Source: Actinomortierella ambigua (lineage: Eukaryota; Mortierellomycota; Mortierellomycetes; Mortierellales; Mortierellaceae). Taken from it: a stretch of DNA of 26,081 nt. Each line of letters starts with the position of its first letter. Position 1 is the stretch's first letter. The stretch spans positions 1 to 26,081 of the forward strand of contig JAAAJB010000510.1 of NCBI GenBank assembly GCA_016098155.1, given 5' to 3'. Positions 1 through 11,100 of this stretch are shown in pieces. The notes under the pieces are model-generated. The model saw only the letters and a list, made by a program, of their open reading frames with translations. It had not been told where the DNA came from and did not search any database. Both the position numbers and the translations under genes were made by a program.

Positions 1-422
1 CTCTCTGCTGTTGCGTCAGAAGAGGCCGGCAATGGTGCAGCAGTGTCGTGTTGCCCGTCCGTCATCGCTGCTTGCAGCTGTCGTAGGTGGCAGAGGTGAT
101 CCCTTGGGCGATACCAACCGTCGGCCGAGGACCTCAAGGTAGAGCATAGAATCGTCAGTCCAGAGTAAAGCATAGAGCCGTCAGTCCTGGGCGATATCCC
201 ACGCATGATGTCAACATTGGCAATGTGTGTGCTGTAAGAAACTCGGATTGTGTGTTCCATGAGGTGATGGTGGTATGCCCACTCGGGCCACGCGACACAA
301 CTACAGCTGTTTGAGAATTCGTACCAGAATTGAAGCTATCGTATCGGCGACATTAAACTCGATCCAGGCACGAAATTTTCATTTACGACATGTGGTTGAT
401 GACCTAGAATCACTTTAAATGA
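1..422. other. Left-edge intergenic stretch with no supported gene
   Basis: No recognisable coding region was found. A minus-strand reading frame with an ATG at 65-63 runs off the left edge, but only about 21 codons are visible and nothing supports it. The stretch holds a short imperfect tandem duplication (143-187). Its right part is the likely 3' flank of the minus-strand gene ending at 495. Confidence 0.5.
143..187. repeat. Two-copy imperfect tandem repeat, 26-bp period
   Basis: A 19-base unit at 143-161 (agcatagaatcgtcagtcc) recurs at 169-187 with two differences. A related GGGCGATA word occurs at both 107 and 190, so the duplicated tract may once have been longer. The period is not a multiple of three, which argues against coding function. 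Confidence 0.6.
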
Positions 423-428
423 TTTATT
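423..428 (-). terminator. Poly(A) signal candidate for the minus-strand gene at 495-1363
   Basis: TTTATT on the plus strand reads AATAAA on the minus strand, about 67 bases beyond the stop codon at 495-497. The position fits a cleavage and polyadenylation signal. No transcript evidence is available. Confidence 0.45.
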
Positions 429-494
429 GAGGAGGAGAAGGGGGGGGTATATTGACCCTTTTCAAGCCCTGTTTTTTTTTCTTCTTCGTCTTCT

Positions 495-1363
495 CTACCG
501 CTTAAGGCGGAAGGCGATACGCGCGCCGAGAAGCATGGTTCCGAGGCCGAGGCCCGACATGAGGTACATGGGGGCGACAATGGCAGGGTTGGAACGCGTC
601 AGGTAGTCACGGCGGATCAAGAACAGGTGCTGGGTATCGAGATCTGGGTTGTAGACGCGCACAGTCTCGTACCCGCTCGGGATGGCGCGCATCACCTTGA
701 GCGTCTTGAAGAGACAGCTCGCAGTCAGGACCGAGGCCGCCAACGCAAGACAGATCGAGGCCAGTCGTGATGTGGGCCACCGCGTTTTGCCAGAGGCAGT
801 AGTGGCGGCGCGAACGATGGCGTTTTGGCGATAGCCAATGATGGCCAGGGTGGATCCCCACACAACGGTCTGGATGATGGACCACACGTGATGGCGCTTT
901 TGGAGATCGACGGTCGACCGTTGCAGGGAACCACACTCGGGATGAATGTGGACCACGGGTGCTTGCCAGACCTCACAGGCGCGCTTGAGCTCGTATTGGT
1001 TCATACAAGAGAGGGCCATGACGACGGCGGGTTTATTGCTGTTAGTGGTGGTTGTGGTGGTTGTTTGGTGGCGCTTCTGGGCGAGGCGCACGAGGCGGTG
1101 CACGTCGGCATAGGGTTGCAGACTGCTCAGGATGAAGACGTATTCTATTATTGGATGTTGTCACGAGCGTTAGAAAGGGGCCGACTATCTCTATGCTCGT
1201 TGTATGAGACATGGTGAGGAAGAGAGAGAGAGAGAGCATATGTAGCGGAGTCTCTTCGAGAGAGCGAGGGGTACGAATATAAATATTCCTTACCCTCAGG
1301 ATCCATTTCGGATGCCAATGGGGATTTCCAAGTGAATTGCTCGAGGGCAGCGAGGGAGGACAT
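495..1363 (-). CDS. Uncharacterised membrane protein, 239 aa, two exons
   Basis: I do not recognise this family. Exon 1 is 1363-1294 and exon 2 is 1144-495. The 149-base intron has a GTAAGG donor, a CTAAC branch-like element 29 bases before the acceptor, and a TAG acceptor. The junction is phase 1 and creates a Glu codon, giving ...MDPEEYVFILSSLQ.... The start ATG at 1363-1361 is the only one found that keeps exon 2 in frame; exon 2 alone has a stop just upstream of the acceptor. The protein has a short soluble N-terminus, a Thr run (about residues 51-57) and a segment with HIHPEC (90-94). Hydrophobic, probably membrane-spanning stretches lie near 110-130, 150-172 and 207-233, and the basic C-terminus ends FRLKR. 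The gene is divergent from exportin-T. An organelle membrane location is possible but not shown. Confidence 0.7.
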
Positions 1364-1960
1364 TATGTATAGTGTAGGGTAAAAGGGGAGGGATGATCAG
1401 GATGCCAATGGGGATTGTTTTTTTGTTGTGTCCAGGAAAGTGTGTGCGTGCGGAATGGATGCCTGAGCGGGCGGGGACAATACAGCCAGCCAGCCAGCGG
1501 GCACGCACACTTTCTCCGCTCCACAGGGGCACAGCACACACACACACACTCACTCACACGGGCACAGAAGAGATGATCATCCTCCAGCACTCTCTCACAC
1601 TCTATCTGGCACAAGCCACACACACACACACAAAAGCGTCCAAACTCGACATATATGTGTTGCAGAGTGTCTGATCGCACCCCTTCTTCATTGTTCCTCA
1701 TTCACACACACTCCCTCCCACATTCTACAACATACACCCACTCTCACAATACCTTATCCCCTACTGCACCACCCATCTACCCCACCACCACTACCACTAC
1801 CCTCTCCCGAAACTGAGCTCCAGCATCCTATTTTTTTTTATCATTGCTGTGAGCCTGTTTCTTTCCAATCGCTTCCTTTCGCATCCACCCTCGCTACCCA
1901 CCCTTCCTCCCACCCTCTTTTTTCTTTCTTCTTTCACAGCAGTACCTCCTAGTATAGTCA
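1364..1960. promoter_or_regulatory. Divergent promoter between the 239-aa membrane protein and exportin-T
   Basis: These 597 bases separate two start codons that point away from each other. They hold a CAGC run (1482-1498), two CA microsatellites (about 1532-1549 and 1615-1633) and, toward exportin-T, a C- and T-rich leader (1680-1940) on its coding strand. The plus strand has no clear TATA box. The transcription start is not determinable from sequence. Confidence 0.6.
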
Positions 1961-4900
1961 ATGGACCACATTGAGGAGGCTGTTGCCTGCGCACTCAACC
2001 CCTCGGCTGACCTGGCCTTGAAGCAGCAGGTGCGTTTTTTTTTCTCTCTCTCTCACTCCCTTTCTGCTTCTTTTTTTTCAGGCTGGATCCAGATCACCCA
2101 TCTAGTTGATCAGCATTCATTCTGCCACCTCATCCCCACAAGGGAGGATAGTGAACAAACGAGAAATGGGAGAGGAGAATGGCAAACAAACCGTTGGTGG
2201 ATAAATAAGGGCTGGGTAAACATTTGTCGTGATGTTGAAAGGACAGAATGACCCAAGCTGGTGCTCATCGTCATAGGGGTGAAAAACACACACAGTATCG
2301 AGTTTGCTATTGGTGGCAAACAAGGGCCATGTAAATGGGCTTGGCTACAAAATGCACCTGTCCATTTGGACCTGCATGTGCATATGCGGACGAAGGCTAT
2401 GCTGCATACTCTGACCAGGAACCCGGTTCGCGGTTAACACGCACAGCATCATACAAAAGGACATAGAAGACGACCATGGAGCAAAAAAAAAAAAAAAATG
2501 GTCCACTCACACTCACTCACACCTCCCACGCGACCCCAATAAAGCCTCAAAAGACAACATGCCAAGTTGAACCCGAGATCCTTCTCTCTCTCGCTTGTTG
2601 CTGCTGCGGCCGAGGCCTTTGCCCTGATAGACTTTTTGGTGTGCCTCAAATAGTGGCAATGAAACCATGGCGAAATGGAAAACTATTTCACACTGGGGCC
2701 ACCATTTCGACTTTCAGGCTATTTTTTCCCATCGACTGAGTCATACCAACGATTGACCCCCCCCTCCAGGCCTCCATCCATTACTGACCGACCAATGCAA
2801 GCATTCCTTTTTTTTTCTTTTTTTCTCGTCTCCATTTCTACAGGCTACCCAATACTGCGAACAGGTCAAGGCTTCCCCAGATGGCTGGCAGTCTTGCTTG
2901 GCGTTGTTCGTCCGGGAGCCCAAAAGGTAATAGTGGCAAGATAGGGGGAGCGTCATATAGTTTCCGGGCCCTACGCCACCGCTCAATCACTCAAAATCAG
3001 CGTGATATCCCTGATCAACTGACCGACCTGCTCTACTGACTCTTTTTTTTCTTCATGGCACCAAACCTTTTAGCGCCCCGGAGACGCGTCTCTTCTGCCT
3101 TCAGGTCATCGAGGAAGTACTCATGTTCAGGTACCTTACGCCAATTCCCTTTGTTTTTTTCGCCTCCTTTCCCCTTGACGCCCGTGCATTCATGCATCAC
3201 TCCATCACTCGGATATGATGCCCGAGACTAACTTCAACCTCTTTTTCTTTAATCTCCATGCATGGATACCCTTCTTTCAGGATCAATACGTTGGACGAAT
3301 CGAGAATTCACTATTTGCGCCAGACATTCATGGAATACATCCGACGGGAATTCGTCAAAGACGGCGTCAACAACACCCTTAGTTCGGAACCACCATGTAA
3401 GGAAAAAAAAGCCAAGACTTGAGCATTACACGCAGATAGATTACTGAGTGAATGGAAGGCCCCTTCAAAGACTCATCAGTATTTCCACCGCCACCACCAC
3501 TTTTTTTTTCATCTTCCTCTTTCTTTTCTTAGACCTCAAGAACAAGTTTGCGCATTCGGTGGCACTGTTGTTCAGACAGACGTACCTAAAGTCCTGGCCA
3601 ACCTTCTTCACGGAGATGTTGTCGATGATTGCACCTTTGCCCAACACTGCCGGGAAATCCAACATGCGCATGGTCGACCTCTTTCTCAGGGTCCTCATGT
3701 CGATCGACGAGGAAGTCGTGAACACGCTCACCCACCGGACCATGACCAAGGAAGAGAACGCTCTGAACATTGACATTGTAAGACAAAGGCGAATTCTCAT
3801 GCAGGAGGACAGGACAGGACAGATAGAAGGATTTTCTCACTTGGATATTACTGCGTTCATCCATCTTTCCCCACCTACTGACCGCGAATATTATGCTTCG
3901 CTTTGATTTAATAGAAGGATCGCATGCGAGAGCAAGATGTACCACAGCTTGCGGCTGCCTGGTATGAGCTGCTTGCTGAATACAAGGATCGCAGCCCAGA
4001 GTTTGCGGAATTTTTGCTCCGCATTGTTGGCGTCTATGTTGCGTGGATCGACATTACTCTGATTGTCAACGAAAAGTTTGTGTCGTTGATCTATGGATTC
4101 CTCAACACTCCTATGAGAAGCGCTGCTGCAGAGTGCTTGACCGATGTCATCAAGAAGGGCATGAAGCCACTGGACAAGCTTGAGCTCATTAGTATTCTCA
4201 GTGTCGTCAATGTTTTGCAGCAGATTGACATTTCGGTAAGTACTGACCAAAAGGAGAGAGAGTAGTACAGACGCTCTAGTTTCATTTAGACTGGCAGGGC
4301 TACCTTTTCCCCCCTGCTCTCTTGCGTCATCACACTGCTTACGCTTTCTAATCTCCCTCTCTCTCCCTCTCTCTCATCAATAGACGGACTCCGAGTTCAG
4401 GGAACGCGTTGCTAGGCTGGTGAACAACTTAGGTCTTCAATTGTGCCAGATCTGGCAGGATACCAACCCGCAGACAAACCCGGCATACCCAGCGACGGCA
4501 CAGCAGACAGCATACAGCCACATCTCACAGCTGATTCCGATTCTGTTGCGATTCTTGAGCGACGAGGACGACAATATTTCGGGAGCAGTGTTTGGGTTCC
4601 TGCGCGAGGTGCTCAACATGTTCAAGACGATCAAAAAGGCGACGGGCAGTCTCCCGCAAGAACAAAAGGCCTTTTTACGACAGTTGCTGGAGGCGATTGT
4701 GATCAAGATGAAATATGGCGAGGACATGGACTGGGTGTGTGTCGCGATTGCGGGCGGATCCGAGTCTGTGGGCGCCGTGGGCGAGGACTCGATCGACGAC
4801 GAGGAAATGCTCAACTTTTTGGAGATGCGTCGAGAGCTCAAGCGGTTCTACGACCTCATCTCGGCCTTGTCTGCCAGCCTGACGACCAGCTTCTTGCATG

Positions 4901-7214
4901 CTGCGGTCACGACGACGCTGGGCACGTATGTGAACGAGAAGGCAAATGGCGCAGCAGCAGCAGGAGGAGTAGTACCGGCATCGTCGTCATCGTCGTCGTC
5001 GTCGTCCTCACTCAACTGGCGGGATCTGGAGCTGGCGTTGTACCTGCTGTACCTGTACGGCGAGGCGATCAAGGGCGCGCCGCAGTTTATTGTGGGAGCA
5101 GTCGGTGCGAACGGGGGTCGGTCGGCGGGCGTGACACAGTCGGCAGAAAGCAGTGGGCCGTTGACGCCGTTGGGCGAGTGTCTGTATGAGATGTGCAAGA
5201 GCGGAGTGTCGGCGTTCCCACATCCGTCGGTGTCGGCCAACTTTTTCGAGATTGTGTGCCGGTACTCCAACTTTTTCGAGGTGCGTCCGGACTGTATCCC
5301 CGAGGCCCTGGAGGCGTTTGTGGATGCGCGTGGGTTGCACCATGCGAACCCGGCGAACCGAGCACGGGCGTGGTATCTGTTCTGGCGGTTCAGCAAGGAT
5401 CTGAAGCAAAAGTTGGCGCGGTATGTCGAGACGGTGTTGACCAACATCCAGGATGTGTTGACGACGGAGGCGAGTCTGCCCCCGGTGCTTGGGCCCGACT
5501 TTGATCTGGCGACGAACAAGGATGCCATGTTTGAGACCAAGACGTACGTGTTTGAGGCAGTGGGCCTGTTGATCTCTCAAGAATCTATACCCGCTCAGAA
5601 GCAGTTTGAGTACTTGTCGGTCGTCGTCAGCCCGTTCTTGAGCATCATCCAGGAGAATCTCACGGCGTGCCAGGCCATCCGTCGCTCGAACGTGGGTATC
5701 GTTGGCGGAAACGTGCCCGTCGATGCAAAGAGCCTGGTCTACCAGGAGCTGATGTTGGTGTGGTCGCTGCATCACCGTCTCCTGGCTTTGGGCAGCATTG
5801 CCAAGGGATTCCCGGACGTGACCACCAAGAAGATTACCAGCAGCAGTGGTGGCGGTGGCGCGACAGTTGTTGGGGGAAGCCCCTACAGTCCCGTCTTTAA
5901 GCAAGTAGCCGAGATGACGCTTGTCGGGCTGGAGACGTTGAGCCGGTTTGAGGTGATTCGATCGGCGGCACGGTTCACGTTTGGACGACTGATCAGCTGC
6001 ATGGGGCAAGATGTGCAGCCGTATATCCCGACGCTGATCCGGTATCTGCTGCAAGAGTGCTCGATGACGGAGCTGATTGACTTCCTGCCGTTTATGAGCC
6101 AGATGGCACACAAGTTCCGGTCGACCAACATTTGGCCCGTTCTCAACGAGGTCCTGTTCCCGCTTGTGCAGAAGGTCTTTATGTTTCTTAACCAGTCGGC
6201 CACCGGCACCGATGAGGCGGTTGCGCTGGTTGAGCTGCGGAAGGCTTATCTCGCCTTCCTCCAGGGACTCTTTTCTTCGGAGATGGAAGACGTGTTGAGC
6301 TCGGAAGGTAAGAAGAGGAAAAAGAGAGAACGAAAGAAAGAAGAAACAGAAGAGTCGTGGACCTCAAATACCTGTCTTGGCGTTTAAAGATAACTTACCG
6401 ATGACTTTTGTTCAACACTCTCTCTCTTTTTTTCTCTCTCTTCTGGTTTACTAGTGAATGCACCCCACTTCAGCCTGATCTTGCAAAGCGTTCTTCACTA
6501 CGCACTGGACACGAGCAATATTCAGGTGTGCAAATCCGCCTTTGGCCTGTTGCTGCGAATGGTACAGTCATGGGGCGGTCAGGGCGAGACGAATGCCACA
6601 ACATCGCCGTCTCTTTCCTCGGCAGAGTTGTCGGCCGGTTTCACGTCGCTGTCGCAATCGAATCTAGACTTGTCAAGCCTGAAAGCCAACAGTAACAACA
6701 ACAACAACATTAATACTAATAATCACAGCAATGGCCATGGCGGCGACAACACGAGTTCATGCACAGGGAACAACAACAATAGCAGCAACAGCAGGAAGCG
6801 GGAAGCGCCCGGTTTCTACCAGTTTATGTATGAGCATATTCTGCGGGCGACGTTTGAGGCGCCGATGAAGGCGAACTTTGATCTGGCGGACGGACAGTCG
6901 ATGATGGTGGTGGGAGAGATCACCAACATCCAAAAGACGATCCTGGCCAAGCAAGGGCAGACGCTGCTCCAGTTTTTGGGGCATGTGTACCTTCCGGCGA
7001 TCCATTGCCCGCCCGAGCTGGCCCAAGAGTACTGCCAGGCGTTGCAGCAGCTGGACGTGAAGCAGTTTAGAAAATACTTTCAGGTAAAGATCGCCGCTTC
7101 ATGAGAGAGAAAAAATAGGGGATTTTTTGGAGCACAAACGTTCCTTGAGAGTACTCACTTTATTTTTTTTTCTTTGTATTTTTCTAGGCATTCATCTACA
7201 AGTCCAGATCATAA
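1961..7214 (+). CDS. LOS1/XPOT: Exportin-T, nuclear tRNA export receptor
   Basis: This is a karyopherin-beta that binds mature tRNA with Ran-GTP and carries it through the nuclear pore. Exons: 1961-2029, 2844-2926, 3074-3130, 3281-3396, 3533-3777, 3915-4235, 4384-6307, 6455-7083, 7188-7214. All junctions are phase-consistent and give 1156 residues (yeast Los1 about 1100, human XPOT about 960). Recognition rests on the N-terminal exportin HEAT region, for example LKSWPTFFTEML near 127-138 and VNEKFVSLIYGFL near 240, plus co-linear similarity through the C-terminal helices to the short last exon AFIYKSRS. Two low-complexity inserts stand out: a Ser run (about 497-508) coded by TCG/TCA repeats, and an Asn/Ser/Gly stretch (about 1018-1052) ending in the basic RKREAPG. 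Exon 7 alone carries more than half the protein. The start is the first ATG after the pyrimidine-rich leader. Confidence 0.96.
2030..2843 (+). other. Long first intron of exportin-T (814 nt)
   Basis: The other introns of this gene are 104-150 bases; this one is 814. The donor is GTGCGT. The true acceptor at 2841-2843 restores the exportin frame as ATQYCEQ. A second acceptor with a strong polypyrimidine tract ends at 2081 and leads to an in-frame stop at 2103-2105. No gene or RNA was recognised inside the intron. Confidence 0.75.
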
Positions 7215-7275
7215 CCTGCGTCATCCTTTTTTGGCGCCGCGAGTGTTTAGTTTGCTCACGTTTGCAGCTAAGCAG

Positions 7276-7281
7276 AATAAA
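7276..7281 (+). terminator. Poly(A) signal candidate, proximal, exportin-T
   Basis: AATAAA lies 62 bases after the stop at 7212-7214 and is followed by an A-rich run. A second AATAAA lies at 7612. Confidence 0.35.
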
Positions 7282-7611
7282 AAAAAATGAAAAACGACCA
7301 AAAAAAAAAAGTTCGCAACACCACCACGTTTTCTTCCCCATACATATTCATTCCCCACCCCACCCCCACCCCCACCCATGCAAGACCTTTCTTACCCTCA
7401 TCCGACTTGGATGCAAAACTCCTTTTTTTTTTGTTTACACAGCACAGCATAGTAAGTAGCACAGCATTTTGTACGCAGCACAGCAAACTCCTCCCAAAAA
7501 AAATCTACCCAACCCCGCCACGCAACCTTCCCCCCCCCCTTTTTTTTTCTCCTCCCTTCCATCCCCTTCTTTTTTTTTGGGATCGAAACTACATTATTTT
7601 CCTATATGGCC

Positions 7612-7617
7612 AATAAA
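7612..7617 (+). terminator. Poly(A) signal candidate, distal, exportin-T
   Basis: AATAAA is followed by AACAACAT and a GT-rich stretch (TTGTCCGTGGGG), the usual arrangement of hexamer then downstream element. It is about 400 bases after the stop, so a long 3' UTR or two alternative ends are possible. Confidence 0.4.
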
Positions 7618-7788
7618 AACAACATATTGTCCGTGGGGACTACTGGTTCCTTCCCCGCAAAAATTTTTTGCTAATACAAAAAGATAATTAAAGAAAAATG
7701 CCATTTTTTTTTGGATGTATGTATGTATTAGGGAAGAAGACTAGAGGGCGCGAGAGAAGAGCTAGAGAGGGGAGCGAGAGCGAGAGAA

Positions 7789-7832
7789 GTAGATAGGTAG
7801 ATAGATAGATAGAAAGCTAGATAGAGATAGAT
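7789..7832. repeat. GATA tetranucleotide microsatellite
   Basis: This is an interrupted array of GATA units with AGAA and AGCT interruptions. It is noncoding and lies between two convergent genes. Confidence 0.8.
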
Positions 7833-8187
7833 CCGGTCCCTAGAATACAAAGGGAAGAAAGGCTTTTGTTGCTGTTGTTGTTGTTTTTGTGCGGACTAAA
7901 TTCTTTTAGGATGGGTGGGATAGAGGTGTATTCTTTCGCGGTGTGAGGAGAAGGAGGAAGGCCCCCCCCCCTGTTTTTTGGATTTGGTTTTGGTTTGGTT
8001 TGGTTTGGAGGAACCCTTCCTCCCTCCCTTTTCCCCCTTCCCTCTTTCGAGTCCACAAGATGCTAAAAAAAAAGATAATAACAGGGGAAAAACGAGGGGG
8101 AGGAGAGGATTGGGGCCCCTCTGGAGACGGGGGAAGAAGGCTCTGCCTTTTTTTTTCTTTTTTTTTTTTCTCACTGTTTGAGAACCT

Positions 8188-11100
8188 CTACAGGAGCCCA
8201 GAATTGCGGAGATTCAGGCGCTGGACAATCACATTGACGGCCACCACGATAACTCGCATCTGGTTCGTATCCTATGGATTAGCCATGAATAATTTGATCA
8301 GGTGCGTCGAGAGGGGAGCATTGGTGAAAAAAAAAGATTGCATCAAAAGGGATTTTGTTGTTGTTGTTGTCGAGCATCCAATGATATTGTCATTGTTGTT
8401 GTTGTTGTGGTTTGGCGTGTTGGCAGAGGCAAGAGGGAGAGGCGTAAATCGAAAGCCGCCGGGAGAGAAGGAAAGAAAAAAAAAAAGAAAAGAGGGTAAC
8501 AAAGTAAGGGCAATGGATTGGAAAGCACCCCAGAAAATAGAGTTCCAGACAATGGGTGAGAGCCGGCGGAGGTAAAAATAAAGCGGTTTGGATGTCGCAC
8601 CAATGGTGATGTCCAGGTGAACGATGATGACACAATAGACAGAAGGAAAAAGACAAAAGGATGGGCGGAGGAAGAGAATAGAAAGATCATGTTAGTTGCG
8701 GATCCATGCTGCGCCCAAACAGAAAGAGAGGAATGACGCGGGGGGGAGAAGGGGAGAAGGAAAATGTGGAAAACCACGTGGTGAGCCTTGTACCACCTTG
8801 GCAAATGTCCACATGGCGAAACAAGATACATTGACCTTTGAGACGGAAGAGTATCAATATACAACAAGTAATCACCCTCCGCTTCCGCTCCCTCCTTTCC
8901 CCCCCCCCCGCAACTCCAATTACCACATCATCGCTGCAAGAAAAAAACATAAACAAATAACAAACAAAAACGTACCGTGGCATGCGTAAAATGTGTATAC
9001 ACTTGCTTTTGGGTATCTTTGCACTGCTCCAGGAATTTGGACTGGAAATAGAGCGTTGTGGCAGCATAGTTGTTGGGTCCTCGAAAGTCTGGAAAGTACC
9101 GTACGACAGGGATACCTGCCTCCAGCTTCTTTTGGAAAACGTCAATCTTGTTCAGGAACAGGATGATGGCCGTGTTCTCAAACAGCTTGTGGTTCGCAAT
9201 CGAGTTGAACAGCATGATGCACTCCTGTAACCTGTTCAGGCGCTCATCGTCTTCACACGGTTGGTCATATGCTGACAGCGCTACCATGAAAATGATTGCA
9301 TTCACGTCGTCGAAATAAGGTCTAGTTTTTTTGTTTCGGTAAGAAAAGATACATAGTTTCAAAAGAAAAAAGGGTAAGAGTAAAGTACGGTTTAGTCATT
9401 TAGAGAGAATTAAAATCCAGGCTAGTAGAAAAGCACAAATTGCATGTGCTCAGATTTCGGCATGGAAGACAAGGGGTGCGGGGGGAAGGGAAGGGGTCCA
9501 TCCTGCAGGGAAAGGTCCTTTGGTGCAGAATGCTATCCTGTAAAGTATGAGCTCAACATTTTTTTTTCACGTCCAGAAAACGCTATGCCCAGCGGGAGAG
9601 GATGGGACAAACACTCACTTTCCTCCAAACGTTATCCACGTCATTCCACGAGAGCAGTTGTCCTTGTCTTGCTATCCCATTAAGCTCTACATTCCCCTCC
9701 CCCCCCCCCACCATGCACAAGTTTTGGTCCAGTCAACCTTCAAGGTTGAACACAAACAAAAATCTGGAGAATGCAACAAGGCAAAAAAAGAAAAAGAGGA
9801 AGAAGGCTCAACGAATCAGGCGGATCCCTCTCAGCGGTTTCCTTCCTTGCGCTGAGAGAGTCTAGTCCAGTTTCTGTGTTTTCTCCAATGCAGATCGGTT
9901 TTGTTGATAGTGGGGGGAGGGACAAAAGAAAAACTGGTGACAACATCCCTGCAGTCCGGGAAAGACTGTAAAGCTGAAGAAGAAAAAGAGGGTATGAGGG
10001 TGGGGATACTTACGCCCAATATTTCCGCAACGACTTTTGCCCACCCACGTCGTAGATCCTATTTCGATAGAGGAAAAAGCAAGAGTTAAAATAGGAGACC
10101 AGTTGAAGAAAGGGCCGGGGGAGGGGAAGAAGGGAAGAAGGGGAAGGGGAGAGGAATGGTACCAAAAAAAATTTTTTTTGAGCACTATTCTTTGGCACCC
10201 GACCCAATTAGGAAACAACACGGTAGTATCCATACGGCATGGAGAATACAGGGGTCTTGCAACCGGGCCGTGGTTGGTCTCGCTTTGTGGTGCGACGAGG
10301 TCCAACTTTTTTTTTTTTTTTGGTATTCTTCGGACGTGGTACTTACTTGTAGGTAACATTATCAATCATAAAGACATGCTCTGTTACTGCCAAAGTCCGC
10401 ACTCTTGCCTGTAGGATGTCATCGTCCGTTGGCACATAGTTGGGGTCAGCAAGGCGATCTATCGAATCCAGGAAGCTGAGAGCGGACGAAAATATTGATG
10501 GTGGATAAGAAAAGAGTGGGTAAAAAAAAAAAGATGGGAAGGGAATAAAACAAAAAAAACCACTTGTCAGAAATCGGGTCATCTTTTTCCATTCGTGCCA
10601 GGAGGTACCCCATCGAATACCGAGAAACATAGCATCTGATCCACTTACTACTTTGCCGAGTCTTGAAGGTTCAGCTTGCTTGCATTCTGGAATATTGCCT
10701 GGATGCTCCTGTCGGCCCACAGCGCGTTGATGGCAGGGACCATTTCATAAAACATGTCTGTCTCGGCCTTTGCATCTGTAATCTTGCGTGGGATGGCTGG
10801 GTTGGCAAAACCAATGGAGGTGATGGAGTACCTCCGCAGTGTTGTCTCCAGGCGTGACACTGTCTCCAGGTGGACCTCATTCTCGGGGCGTTCAAGTGCG
10901 AGGCCAGATTGCCGCAGACCGTTACACAGCGTCTGGATTGCCTTCATGACATTGAGGTGCACAACCCGTCGGTACGTCTGGCGCTCGGCATCCAATCCCT
11001 TGCGGCCATACAGCAGTTTCAATTGCTTGAGAACCGTAGTCTTGCCAGTCTCAGAGGGACCTATACAGCGCAAAAAAAAAAAGAGAGTAAGAGGAAGGAT

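Larger units (their letters stand above)
7215..8187. other. Convergent 3' intergenic region, exportin-T / G-alpha
   Basis: There is no gene here. The stretch is rich in homopolymers (runs of 8-10 T, C, A or G), has a GATA-type microsatellite (7789-7832) and short TTG and TTTGG tracts. It should contain both 3' UTRs. No AATAAA was found on the minus strand for the G-alpha gene. Confidence 0.6.

Noticed and set aside
495..1239. Frameshift or programmed frameshift at about 1145 in the 239-aa gene
   Set aside because: A frame starting at MSHTTSIEI (about 1212) seems to run into the main frame after a one-base shift. The phase-consistent 149-base intron explains it better, and MSHTT lies inside that intron.
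2425..2445. tRNA-like GGTTCG word
   Set aside because: No matching T-stem, anticodon arm or acceptor stem could be drawn around it.
5008..6111. 367-codon minus-strand frame opposite exportin-T
   Set aside because: It lies fully antisense to the conserved exon 7 of exportin-T and has no recognisable domain; it is a shadow of GC-rich coding sequence.
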